A DNA stretch of 64,000 nt, taken from assembly GCA_965657165.1 (NCBI GenBank), contig CBFHNG010000001.1:25583-89582 (forward strand), written 5' to 3'. Origin of the DNA: UBA3537 sp965657165. GTDB lineage: Bacteria > Bacteroidota > Bacteroidia > Flavobacteriales > Flavobacteriaceae. Shown here piece by piece: positions 54,198 to 62,167 of this stretch. A model generated the notes under the pieces. It saw nothing but the letters and a program-made list of their open reading frames with translations, did not search any database and was not told the origin of the DNA. The position numbers and the translations under genes were made by a program. How positions within the stretch are numbered: the stretch's first letter is position 1; the number at the start of each line of letters is the position of its first letter.

Positions 54198-54872
54198 TTA
54201 GTTATTGTAGCTTGCTTTTAACACTTTTATATCATCTAAAAGTTTTTTGATGGCTTTAGGGTCGGTGCCGTCATAAAATCCACGAATTTGTTTCTTTTTG
54301 TCAATTAGCATAAAATTTTCGGTGTGAATCATATCATAAGGGCCGCCATCACCATTGGTTTTTACAGCCAAATAGGACGTTCTTGCAAGATTATAAATTT
54401 GCTTTTTGTCGCCAGTGACCAAATTCCATTTGCTTGCATTTACTAATTTCTTTTTGGCATAACGCTTAAGTTGTTCAACGCTATCTATTTCTGGAGTGAC
54501 CGTATGGGATAATAATAAAATTTCTGGATCAGAAATGGTTTGTTTTTGAATTTCATACATATGATCTGTCATAATAGGACAAATGGTTTGACAGGTTGTA
54601 AAAAAGAAATCGGCTACATAAATTTTATCCTTGTAAAACTCTTGAGTAATCGTATCTCCATTTTGATTAATCAATTTAAAATCGGCAATGGTATGATACT
54701 TTTTTTTATGTTGAATTGTACTGTCTACAAGCTCATAATTGACCTGTGCAGGCTGGTATATTGGAAGGACTTTATTAGGTTTCAATATATTGTAAAATGC
54801 AGTGATAATAATTACCGATAGCACTACCATTGTCGTAATAAAAAGTTTATATTTTTTTAGAAATGCAGTCAT
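54198..54872 (-). CDS. SCO1/SenC-family protein
   Basis: A 224-residue membrane-anchored thioredoxin-fold protein that handles copper for cytochrome oxidase assembly. An N-terminal anchor at about 9-26, the CxxxC copper motif in FFTTCQTICPIM (about residue 90), and the distal His in MIHTENFMLID are present. It is divergent to rseP and upstream of feoA. Nothing unusual. Confidence 0.92.
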   Translation of the reverse strand: MTAFLKKYKLFITTMVVLSVIIITAFYNILKPNKVLPIYQPAQVNYELVDSTIQHKKKYHTIADFKLINQNGDTITQEFYKDKIYVADFFFTTCQTICPIMTDHMYEIQKQTISDPEILLLSHTVTPEIDSVEQLKRYAKKKLVNASKWNLVTGDKKQIYNLARTSYLAVKTNGDGGPYDMIHTENFMLIDKKKQIRGFYDGTDPKAIKKLLDDIKVLKASYNN

Positions 54873-54889
54873 ACTTTTTCAGTCAAATA

Positions 54890-54897
54890 CAAAGGTA
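54890..54897 (-). promoter_or_regulatory. Probable -7 box of the SCO gene promoter
   Basis: Minus strand reads TACCTTTG (TAnnTTTG), 18 bp upstream of the start codon. Confidence 0.5.
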
Positions 54898-54954
54898 CAA
54901 CAGAATCTGTAAAATGTAATAATAGCCTATCAAAAATCTGATATTGACAAGGTT

Positions 54955-54984
54955 TTGTTACTAACACGAAAACCGCTACATTTG
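54955..54984 (+). promoter_or_regulatory. rseP promoter with both Bacteroidota elements
   Basis: TTG (54955-54957), a 19-bp spacer, then TACATTTG (54977-54984). This is the best full match to TTTG-N17-23-TAnnTTTG in the window and lies 23 bp before the rseP ATG. Confidence 0.65.
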
Positions 54985-55007
54985 TTGCCCTAATTATATC
55001 ATAAACC

Positions 55008-56348
55008 ATGGAATTTGTAATCAAAATCTCTCAGTTTTTATTAAGTCTATCTTTTCTTATTGTTTTGCACGAATTGGGGCATTTTATCCCTGCTAAATTA
55101 TTTAAGACTAGAGTTGAAAAATTTTACTTATTCTTTGACGTAAAATATTCATTATTCAAAAAGAAAATAGGCGAGACGGTATATGGCATTGGGTGGTTGC
55201 CTTTGGGCGGTTATGTCAAAATTTCTGGAATGATAGATGAAAGTATGGACACCGATCAAATGCAACAAGAACCTCAACCTTGGGAGTTTCGATCAAAACC
55301 CTCTTGGCAACGATTAATCATAATGTTGGGCGGTGTTACAGTCAACTTTATTTTGGCTGCTGTAATTTATATTTTGATGGCATTTGCTTATGGTTCTGTA
55401 GACATAAACGCCAACAGCATACGTGGGGGATATGCAATTTCCAATGACGTTCTTCAAGATATTGGGCTAGAGAATGGCGATAAAATCTTAGCTATAAATG
55501 ATCATAAAATTGAATATTTTTCTGATATTAGGAAATATATTTTGGAGTCTCAAACCATGACTATTGAGCGCAACGGTTCTCGGCAAACTATTGATTTTCC
55601 AGTCGATTTTTTAGGGCAATTAAGCGCCAGTAAATCAAAAGGGCTAGTAGATTTAAGAGAGCCTTTTATTTTTAAATCATTTCAAGACAATTCAATCAAT
55701 GCTGGAGTGGACCTTCAAAAAGGCGATGTTTTAAAAACGATTAATGGACAAAAAGCAGAATTTTTTGATGAGGCAGCGCCCTTACTTGAAACTTATAAAA
55801 ATCAAAATGTAAGTGTAGAGTTGGAGCGCAAAGGAGTTCTAATAGCCCGTGAACTTCGTATTTCAAACGAAGGCACATTAGGTATTGTACCTGCTCAGTC
55901 AAAGAAAGCATTTGAGGATGCGGGTTATTTTGATATCATTCAAAAAGAATATAGTCTTGGAGAAAGTGTAGGCATTGGGTTAGATCGCTTTGTATCTCAA
56001 ATTTCATCATATTGGATGCAGTTGAAACTCATTTTTTCGCCAAGTACAGGTGCCTATAAAGGGGTTGGTGGGTTTAAAGCTATTTTTGACATTTTTCCAG
56101 ACACATGGAGTTGGGAGACTTTTTGGAATATTACAGCCTTTTTATCTATTATGTTAGGGGTTTTAAATTTGTTACCGATCCCTGCCCTCGATGGAGGTCA
56201 TGTCATGTTTTTGCTATACGAAATGGTTACTGGGCGCAAGCCAGGCGATAAGTTTATGGAGTATGCACAGACGGTTGGATTTTTTATCTTAATTGCCTTG
56301 GTGTTGTTCGCCAACGGGAATGATATATTTAAGGCGATATTTGGATAA
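55008..56348 (+). CDS. rseP: Site-2 intramembrane zinc metalloprotease RseP
   Basis: A 446-residue inner-membrane protease that cleaves anti-sigma factors and signal-peptide remnants. HELGH is at residues 21-25 (His and Glu metal and catalytic ligands), two PDZ-like regions occupy about 120-300, and the third metal ligand is in LNLLPIPALDGGHVMF. It has its own strong promoter and is the last host gene before tRNA-Asn. Confidence 0.95.
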   Translation: MEFVIKISQFLLSLSFLIVLHELGHFIPAKLFKTRVEKFYLFFDVKYSLFKKKIGETVYGIGWLPLGGYVKISGMIDESMDTDQMQQEPQPWEFRSKPSWQRLIIMLGGVTVNFILAAVIYILMAFAYGSVDINANSIRGGYAISNDVLQDIGLENGDKILAINDHKIEYFSDIRKYILESQTMTIERNGSRQTIDFPVDFLGQLSASKSKGLVDLREPFIFKSFQDNSINAGVDLQKGDVLKTINGQKAEFFDEAAPLLETYKNQNVSVELERKGVLIARELRISNEGTLGIVPAQSKKAFEDAGYFDIIQKEYSLGESVGIGLDRFVSQISSYWMQLKLIFSPSTGAYKGVGGFKAIFDIFPDTWSWETFWNITAFLSIMLGVLNLLPIPALDGGHVMFLLYEMVTGRKPGDKFMEYAQTVGFFILIALVLFANGNDIFKAIFG

Positions 56349-56418
56349 TTATTTTCAGTTTTCTATTTGCGTAAACTAAAAAATGGTATATATTTGCGCT
56401 CGCGCAAGCGAAAAACAG

Positions 56419-56492
56419 TCCTCCTTAGCTCAGTTGGTTAGAGCATCTGACTGTTAATCAGAGGGTCCTTGGTTCGAGCCCAAGAGGAGGAG
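56419..56492 (+). tRNA. tRNA-Asn (anticodon GTT)
   Basis: A complete cloverleaf: acceptor TCCTCCT/AGGAGGA, D arm GCTC...GAGC, anticodon stem TCTGA/TCAGA with loop CTGTTAA giving anticodon GTT, T arm CTTGG-TTCGAGC-CCAAG, and discriminator G. The 3' CCA is not encoded. The gene is the integration target of the adjacent element: everything from its D loop to 3 bases past its end is repeated at 63824-63882. Confidence 0.95.
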
Positions 56493-56495
56493 CAA
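56437..56495 (+). repeat. attL: 59-bp direct repeat, inside intact tRNA-Asn
   Basis: Identical, base for base, to 63824-63882. It covers the tRNA from the D loop through the 3' end plus 3 bases, so insertion leaves the tRNA functional. The base before it differs (G here, A at the other copy), as does the base after. Confidence 0.92.
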
Positions 56496-56525
56496 AAGCT
56501 TTACAGAGATGTAGGGCTTTTTTTA
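56494..56525 (+). terminator. Terminator just inside the element, after tRNA-Asn
   Basis: AAAAGCTTTACA, GAGA loop, TGTAGGGCTTTT: a 12-bp stem allowing G-U pairs, followed by a T-run. Because it lies within the element, it replaces the original tRNA terminator, now found at 63894. Confidence 0.7.
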
Positions 56526-56626
56526 TTGGCTCTCACCTTCTCTAACCACGTTTCGAAAAGCACCTAAAAGCACTTCACGACTTTCTTTTTAAACATCTCA
56601 AAGAACACATCAAATGTACTAAAAAC

Positions 56627-56648
56627 TGACAGACATTTGACAGACATT
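56627..56648 (+). repeat. Left arm-type repeats, two tandem copies
   Basis: TGACAGACATT at 56627-56637 repeated without gap at 56638-56648. The same 11-mer occurs at 63769-63779 near the other end, with two near-copies beside it. Placement near both att sites suits integrase arm-binding sites. Confidence 0.75.
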
Positions 56649-56762
56649 TGCTTTTAGTTGTTTTCTCAACACGCTTTGTTCCAAAGCTACTGCGCTAAGA
56701 TGTATCAAACTTGGACTATTACTTTGAAATATTTTTTTTAGTTTTAGATAAAATAAAATACT

Positions 56763-57191
56763 ATGAAAAAATTAATATTATTAACTTTTGCATTGTCCCT
56801 TTTTGCTTGTGATGGCGGTGATGATAATGGTACAAATCCAACATCAATTGAGGGAAGATGGAATTTAACTTCTGTTACTTATGATGGGGTTGAAGAGGAT
56901 TTAAATTACTGTGACTTAGAAACCTACATTGAATTAAATAATAATGGAACAGGTATTTACTACTTGTATTATACTGATTGGCCTGAAAACCCTGAAATTG
57001 AACCCTGTGGATTAGACGATATGCTTGATGTTATGTATAATGGCTTGTCAAATAATACATATTCTATGATTGTAGATTGGGGCGATGGTGAAATGGCTAG
57101 TGGAACTGCAACTATAAATAATAATATCCTAACATTTAGTGGAGTTACATTTGAAGATTTACCTTTCACAGAAGTATTTACAAAACAATAA
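56763..57191 (+). CDS. Lipocalin-like lipoprotein, first of the element array
   Basis: A 142-residue lipoprotein (MKKLILLTFALSLFAC). After CDGGDDNG, an acidic stretch of the type that sends lipoproteins to the cell surface in this phylum, comes a lipocalin-like beta fold (SIEGRWNLTSVTYDG, ending TFSGVTFEDLPFTEVFTKQ). Its leader DNA is less similar to the others than they are to each other. It is followed by the next gene after 3 bp. Function unknown. Confidence 0.72.
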   Translation: MKKLILLTFALSLFACDGGDDNGTNPTSIEGRWNLTSVTYDGVEEDLNYCDLETYIELNNNGTGIYYLYYTDWPENPEIEPCGLDDMLDVMYNGLSNNTYSMIVDWGDGEMASGTATINNNILTFSGVTFEDLPFTEVFTKQ

Positions 57192-57194
57192 TAA

Positions 57195-57995
57195 GTGAAA
57201 AGAATTTTAATACTTACCGCCTTTATAATCTTCGCTTGTAGTAGTGAGGATAGTTCGGATACGAATGATAATAATACAACTGAAAAAAAAATATTATCAA
57301 TTGAAATAATTGAAGATAACGACTTATGTAAAGAGGGTTATAATTACAGCTATAGTTATGATGATGATAATATAACCCTTGCAACAGGTCAGTATTATTT
57401 ATCGTCCTGCATATCGCAAGGTTGGACTGAATGGGAATATAATGAACCTTTTAATACTGAATATCAATATTTCTCTGATAAAATAGTTGTTTCAAATTAC
57501 GGGAACAATGTTGGTGTTAATGAAGTTTATTTTGATGACAATGGGCATATAACAGGAATGTCGTCTTGGGAAAATTTAGGAGATTACCAAATAATTTTCG
57601 ATAATGGATATGTAAATAAACTTGGTGTTTTTGATTTTGAATGGCAAGACGGAAATATAATAAGGGTAGATAATAATCAAAATTCAAGTTCATATGTTTA
57701 TACTTACTCAAATATTTCAAATAAAACAAGTTTCATATTAAGACCATTACTCTACAGCTATAGTTTTATTGGAGAAAATATACCATTATATTCATACGGT
57801 CTTTATGGAGAAAAAAGCAGTAAATTACCAATATCTCAAACGCAGTATTTAATTAATGAAACTGTTGTTTTTAATTACGATTATATATTAGACGATGAAG
57901 GCTACCCCATTTATATTAACATAAATGAAACCTCCGATTATAATAATGAAAATTATGAAAGGGATTATACAATGAAACTAACATATACAAACTAA
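57195..57995 (+). CDS. Element lipoprotein, DDxGYP family (copy A)
   Basis: A 266-residue lipoprotein starting at GTG, with leader MKRILILTAFIIFACSSEDSS. The mature part is rich in Asn, Tyr, Asp and beta-prone, and ends with LDDEGYPIYIN and KLTYTN. The same ending is found in the genes at 58439 and 59182, so the three are paralogs with very diverged bodies. The acidic CSSEDS start suggests surface export. No function is recognised; the body resembles Bacteroidota YD-type lipoproteins only in general texture. Confidence 0.75.
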   Translation: MKRILILTAFIIFACSSEDSSDTNDNNTTEKKILSIEIIEDNDLCKEGYNYSYSYDDDNITLATGQYYLSSCISQGWTEWEYNEPFNTEYQYFSDKIVVSNYGNNVGVNEVYFDDNGHITGMSSWENLGDYQIIFDNGYVNKLGVFDFEWQDGNIIRVDNNQNSSSYVYTYSNISNKTSFILRPLLYSYSFIGENIPLYSYGLYGEKSSKLPISQTQYLINETVVFNYDYILDDEGYPIYININETSDYNNENYERDYTMKLTYTN

Positions 57996-57996
57996 T

Positions 57997-58428
57997 ATGA
58001 AAAGAATTTTAATACTTACCGCCATTCTCGTTTTCGCTTGTAGTAGTGATGATAGCTCGCCCTCAACAACCGCAAGTATTGAAGGAACATATGTTGGAAC
58101 TTTTGAAATACCTGTAGGGCCTTATACACCTAATGGTGACAGCGGTTCATTCACAGTGACTACCATAGGCTCATTTGATGACTTTTACCCTCTTGAAGGT
58201 ACAATTACATCAAGTGTTTTTGGTTCATCTGAGGTTAACGGAAGTTATATCGAACTTGATGAAAGTAATGAATTAATATTTTCTATTTCTGTTCTTAGCT
58301 TAGGAAATGAATGGCCCAATGTTGAGGTTTACGGATTTGACGGCGTAATTGTAAATGGCCAAATAACAAACGGTGTAGTAACTACAGCTCATACACAAGA
58401 TGGAACTTTTACAGGGTTTAGACAATAA
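57997..58428 (+). CDS. Element lipoprotein, short lipocalin/immunoglobulin-like type
   Basis: A 143-residue lipoprotein with leader MKRILILTAILVFACSSDDSS. The mature part (ASIEGTYVGTFEIPVGPYTP to DGTFTGFRQ) is a small beta-rich domain unrelated to its neighbours' bodies, though its leader DNA is nearly identical to those at 57195 and 59182. It starts 1 bp after the preceding stop. Function unknown. Confidence 0.72.
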   Translation: MKRILILTAILVFACSSDDSSPSTTASIEGTYVGTFEIPVGPYTPNGDSGSFTVTTIGSFDDFYPLEGTITSSVFGSSEVNGSYIELDESNELIFSISVLSLGNEWPNVEVYGFDGVIVNGQITNGVVTTAHTQDGTFTGFRQ

Positions 58429-58438
58429 ATAGAACTAA

Positions 58439-59182
58439 ATGAAAAAACTACTCTTACTCTCTGCTTTATTCATCTTCGCTTGTAGTAGTGATGATAGTTC
58501 GGATACGAATGATAATAATAATCCCCCGCTAAAGCAATTACTTTCTTTTGAAATGATAGAGGACACGGGGAATATAATAATTGAAGTAAGTAGTTGTTAT
58601 TTTACTTATGAAAATGATAAAATTATAATATCTGAAGAGCATTCATACCCAAATATAGGTAACATTGTTACAAGGACTTATGATTATTTCGATAATCAAA
58701 TCATTGTTACTAATTGGGATTTACAAGGTGGTGTAGATATATTTCCAATTGAAAATGGACTTTTTTCGTCGTACGAGGATGCCGTTGTAGAATTTGACAA
58801 TAACAAACTAATTAAATATGGTAGGTTTGACCTAACTTGGGAAGGTGACAATATATCTATAATCGAAGAAAACGGTTCGCAAACAATGTTAGAATATTCA
58901 ACTATCGAGAACAAAACTGATTTTTTTTCATTTCCCTTTTTATGGGAAGGACAGTTAGGGCTTGATAGTGAATATATTCCTTGGGTTGTTAGTGGGGCGT
59001 TGGGAGTATCACCTGCAAACCTACCATCAAAATTATTTGGAGGCAATCAACAGTTTGAATATCAATACACTTTGGATGATGATGGCTATCCTATCTATAT
59101 AACAGAAACTCAAACAGGTACTTTCGATGGAGGGCAACCAATAGTGAATGTTGTAACCTATAAACTAACATATACAAACTAA
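58439..59182 (+). CDS. Element lipoprotein, DDxGYP family (copy B)
   Basis: A 247-residue lipoprotein, leader MKKLLLLSALFIFACSSDDSS, followed by the same SDTNDNNN linker as copy A. The body has QLLSFEMIEDTGNI, matching LSIEIIEDND in copy A, and ends LDDDGYPIYIT ... YKLTYTN. Its stop overlaps the next start (TAATG). No known function. Confidence 0.75.
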   Translation: MKKLLLLSALFIFACSSDDSSDTNDNNNPPLKQLLSFEMIEDTGNIIIEVSSCYFTYENDKIIISEEHSYPNIGNIVTRTYDYFDNQIIVTNWDLQGGVDIFPIENGLFSSYEDAVVEFDNNKLIKYGRFDLTWEGDNISIIEENGSQTMLEYSTIENKTDFFSFPFLWEGQLGLDSEYIPWVVSGALGVSPANLPSKLFGGNQQFEYQYTLDDDGYPIYITETQTGTFDGGQPIVNVVTYKLTYTN

Positions 59183-60036
59183 TGAAAAGATTTTTAATAC
59201 TTACCGCCATTCTCGTTTTCGCTTGTAGTAGCGAGGATAATTCGGATACGAATGATAATAATAACACATCAAGTGAAAGATTAATTGAAAGTTTAACGCT
59301 TCATTCAATCCAAACTTGTGAAACTTATGGTTACTTTAATGATACTAATATTACAAATTGTACTTATAATGACGACAATTTAATTACCTCTTTTACTTCT
59401 CAATTTTATGAGTTTAGTTGCCCCGATAACTTTTACTACCGTGAAGAGAAAACAGAAAACTATGAATATTTTGAGGGTTATGTGGTTGCGTCTTCTAACG
59501 GTGGTGTAAATCAAATTGATTTAAATGAAAATGGCAATGTCGATACGCACAATGTAACACAAAGTGGTGTAACTTATGTTCATAATCTTACTTACGAGAA
59601 TAATTACATAGTTAGTCTATCGGGCATTAATAGATATTATGAAATGCAGTTTACCTATGAAAATGGGAATTTGATTAATATAGATGTTGAAAATGATTAT
59701 GGCGAGAGTGGCGAAACGGAAGATATAAACATCACATACACTCAATATGAAAATAAATCTAAATTATTTCATCCATTCTTATTTTCTTTGTTTCCATACT
59801 TGCCTATTCAAAATTTTTATGGTAAAAACAACACAAATCTTCCTGCTACATACGTTAGAAATGTGTATAATTCTAATGGCGAATTAACTCAAAATGATAC
59901 TGAATATTACAATTATATTTTTGATGATGATGGTTATGTAATTTTTTTAGAGGTAGGGGATTATTCTGATTATCAAAACCAAAACATTTCAAATAGTCTA
60001 ATTGAAAAAACTTTTGAGATAACATATACAAACTAA
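59182..60036 (+). CDS. Element lipoprotein, DDxGYP family (copy C)
   Basis: A 284-residue lipoprotein, leader MKRFLILTAILVFACSSEDNS plus the SDTNDNNN linker. The body is the most diverged of the three but keeps FDDDGYVIFLE and the closing FEITYTN. Both its boundaries carry the repeated junction sequence, so it could be lost or doubled by recombination between flanking copies. The start overlaps the previous stop by one base. Confidence 0.75.
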   Translation: MKRFLILTAILVFACSSEDNSDTNDNNNTSSERLIESLTLHSIQTCETYGYFNDTNITNCTYNDDNLITSFTSQFYEFSCPDNFYYREEKTENYEYFEGYVVASSNGGVNQIDLNENGNVDTHNVTQSGVTYVHNLTYENNYIVSLSGINRYYEMQFTYENGNLINIDVENDYGESGETEDINITYTQYENKSKLFHPFLFSLFPYLPIQNFYGKNNTNLPATYVRNVYNSNGELTQNDTEYYNYIFDDDGYVIFLEVGDYSDYQNQNISNSLIEKTFEITYTN

Positions 60037-61472
60037 TGAAAAGATTTTTAATACTTACCGCTTTATTTATCTTCGCCTGTAGTACAGATAGTGAGGGTAA
60101 TCCTTGTATTTACGAGCCTACATTAACTACAGAAGCTGCTACAGATATAACAGAAACCTCAGCTACTTTAAATGGCGTTATAAGTATCGTATCAGAGAAT
60201 TGTGATGTGCCTAATAACACTGAACAAGGGTTTGTTTATTCTACAGAAATACAGCCCACATTAGAAGATACACAAGTCAATGTCAATGGGACTAATATTT
60301 CTACAACTATTGAGGGTTTAGCGCCAAACACTACATACTATGTAAGGGCATTCTTGACTAATAATTTAGGGGACTTTTATGGTGATGAGGTTAGTTTTAG
60401 TACTACTGATATTCCTTGTGATGTTGTTTATTTAGATGATAATGGAGTTACTATAAAGGCTTGCCCTGATGCTAATGTTGGGGATGTTGGCACAGTTAAT
60501 GGGATTGAGTATACTGTTGTAGATAGAGATATGCTTGACCTAATGATTGAAAATGAAGAAGATTTAACTAAAGTGTGTACTTCTATGATTAGCAATATGG
60601 GAGGACTTTTTTCACACACCAACTTTAATCAAGACATAGGAAGTTGGGATGTAAGTAGTGTGACTAATATGAATGCGATGTTTAATGAAACACCCTTTAA
60701 TCAAGACATTAGCTCTTGGGATGTGAGTAATGTAGTGTTGATGGTAGAAATGTTTCGAGAAACACCTTTCAATCAAGACATTGGTTCTTGGGATGTAAGT
60801 AGTGTGAATTTAATGTTTCAAATGTTTAAAGCTGCATCTGTTTTTAATCAAGATATTTCATCTTGGGATGTAAGTAGTGTGACTGATATGGGTGGGATGT
60901 TTTTAGATGCGACTTCTTTTAATCAGCCAATAGGAATTTGGGATGTGAGTAGTGTAGTTAGTATGACAAATATGTTTTGGGATAGTGAATTTAATCAACC
61001 CATTGGAAATTGGGATGTAAGTAGTGTGACCGATATGAGTTATATGTTTCGGGAAACTCCTTTTAATCAAGATATAGAAAGTTGGGATGTAAGTAGTGTA
61101 ACCACAATGACAGCTATGTTTGAAGAAGCACTTTTCAATCAACCCATTGGAAATTGGGATGTAAGTAGTGTAACAGATATGAATTTAATGTTTGTAGCCT
61201 CTTCTTTTAACCAACACATTGGAAGTTGGGATGTAAGTAGTGTGACTAATATGAGATTTATGTTTGCAGGCACTCCTTTTAATCAAGATATAAGTAATTG
61301 GGACGTAAGTAATGTGACTGATATGTATGGTATGTTTAATTATGCATCATCATTTAATCAAGATTTAAGTGATTGGGACGTAGAAAACGTTATTTTCTGT
61401 TCGACTTTTAGTGGTAACACTCCTCAATGGACACTACCTCAACCTAACTTCACAAACTGTAATCCTAACTAA
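60036..61472 (+). CDS. DUF285 (BspA-like) surface repeat lipoprotein
   Basis: A 478-residue lipoprotein, leader MKRFLILTALFIFACSTDSEG. About residues 30-128 are fibronectin type III-like (EGLAPNTTYYVRAFLTNN). About 197-465 hold eleven repeats of 24-25 residues with consensus FNQDIxSWDVSSVTxMxxMF, the last degenerate. DUF285 repeats fold as a leucine-rich-repeat-like solenoid and occur in adhesins of Mycoplasma, Lactobacillus and Bacteroidota. It closes the six-gene array, overlapping the previous stop by one base. A binding role at the cell surface is likely, the ligand unknown. No type IX sorting domain is seen. Confidence 0.85.
   Translation: MKRFLILTALFIFACSTDSEGNPCIYEPTLTTEAATDITETSATLNGVISIVSENCDVPNNTEQGFVYSTEIQPTLEDTQVNVNGTNISTTIEGLAPNTTYYVRAFLTNNLGDFYGDEVSFSTTDIPCDVVYLDDNGVTIKACPDANVGDVGTVNGIEYTVVDRDMLDLMIENEEDLTKVCTSMISNMGGLFSHTNFNQDIGSWDVSSVTNMNAMFNETPFNQDISSWDVSNVVLMVEMFRETPFNQDIGSWDVSSVNLMFQMFKAASVFNQDISSWDVSSVTDMGGMFLDATSFNQPIGIWDVSSVVSMTNMFWDSEFNQPIGNWDVSSVTDMSYMFRETPFNQDIESWDVSSVTTMTAMFEEALFNQPIGNWDVSSVTDMNLMFVASSFNQHIGSWDVSSVTNMRFMFAGTPFNQDISNWDVSNVTDMYGMFNYASSFNQDLSDWDVENVIFCSTFSGNTPQWTLPQPNFTNCNPN
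60624..61439 (+). repeat. Coding repeats of the DUF285 protein, eleven units
   Basis: Eleven units of 72-75 bp, each encoding FNQ...WDV..V..M..MF. The WDVSSVT part is nearly constant at DNA level (TGGGATGTAAGTAGTGT), so slippage or recombination could change copy number. The antisense strand is open through part of it only because of the periodicity. Confidence 0.85.
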
Positions 61473-61540
61473 AGACTAACCACTCTACTAATAGGCAAAG
61501 GCAAGTCAGTAGCTTCTACTTTATAGCTTCCATTGTCTGT

Positions 61541-61864
61541 TTACCCTGCTAAATCTTTAAACTTAAAGTTGTCTAAACTTTTCTTGTTTACCTTTTCGTT
61601 TCCATTACTGTCTATAATAGTAATTTGTATATCCTGTGGTATGTCTTCAACTATATGTTGTTCTATTGATTGTTTAGGTAATGAGTGTTTTAAGGCTATA
61701 TCTAATAGCTTTAGTTTTTGTGTGTTGTTTAATGTATTGTAATCAAGGTCTTTTAAGATATGTGTTATTAGTGTTTTAAGGTCGTTTCTAAGGTCTATAT
61801 TTAATGATTTACCTCTCTTACTAATCTTACCTGCTTCACTTCCTGTAGTTGAATTAAATCCCAT
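61541..61864 (-). CDS. Small basic-N-terminus protein, terminase-small-subunit-like start
   Basis: A 107-residue protein. The start MGFNSTTGSEAGKISKRGKS resembles the N-termini of small phage DNA-packaging-type proteins in Bacteroidota (xxFxxGxxGNxxGRPKGxxN), followed by a helix-rich middle (DLRNDLKTLITHIL, LDIALKHSLPKQSIEQHI). Similarity is only to the opening pattern, so this stays a hypothetical protein; a DNA-binding role is possible. Convergent with the lipoprotein array and divergent from the 82-residue gene. Confidence 0.6.
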   Translation of the reverse strand: MGFNSTTGSEAGKISKRGKSLNIDLRNDLKTLITHILKDLDYNTLNNTQKLKLLDIALKHSLPKQSIEQHIVEDIPQDIQITIIDSNGNEKVNKKSLDNFKFKDLAG

Positions 61865-61868
61865 TAAT

Positions 61869-61889
61869 CTGTGTTATTTTGTGTTATAT
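61869..61889. promoter_or_regulatory. Direct repeat between two divergent small genes
   Basis: CTGTGTTATTT followed at once by TGTGTTATAT: a tandem 10-bp repeat in the 54-bp gap between the genes starting at 61864 (minus) and 61919 (plus). A possible operator. Confidence 0.45.
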
Positions 61890-61918
61890 TTATACTTTAA
61901 TTTTTAAACTTTTACATT

Positions 61919-62167
61919 ATGAAAACTAAACTAAAAGACATTATTCTATATTCACTTGCAATAGTAGGCGCTATGTCATTATTTATTTCAGCAACAACAA
62001 ACTCTGAAGAGAATGAAGTTGGTCGCTATCAAATCGCAGTTACTGCCAAAGGTGGTAAAACTCAACTTTATAGAGTTGATACAAAAACAGGGGTTATTCT
62101 AGATATTAATGAACGAGATTTAGAGAAGATTAGAAAGCGTAATAAAAATACTGATAAACAACAATAA
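61919..62167 (+). CDS. Small exported or membrane-anchored protein
   Basis: An 82-residue protein with an N-terminal hydrophobic segment (IILYSLAIVGAMSLFIS), then ATTNSEENEVGRYQIAV, and a charged C-terminus (RDLEKIRKRNKNTD). The middle (GRYQIAVTAKGGKTQLYRVDTKTG) looks like one small beta-sheet repeat. Short proteins with this pattern occur in Bacteroidota without known function. It is transcribed away from the 107-residue gene and toward the structured non-coding region. Confidence 0.6.
   Translation: MKTKLKDIILYSLAIVGAMSLFISATTNSEENEVGRYQIAVTAKGGKTQLYRVDTKTGVILDINERDLEKIRKRNKNTDKQQ

Noticed and set aside
60903..61142. Antisense gene within the DUF285 region
   Set aside because: Its open frame is a by-product of the repeat periodicity and has no start signal or recognisable content.
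60624..61439. CRISPR-like or satellite DNA array
   Set aside because: The period of 72-75 bp is in frame with codons and encodes DUF285 units; there are no spacers of the CRISPR kind and no cas genes.
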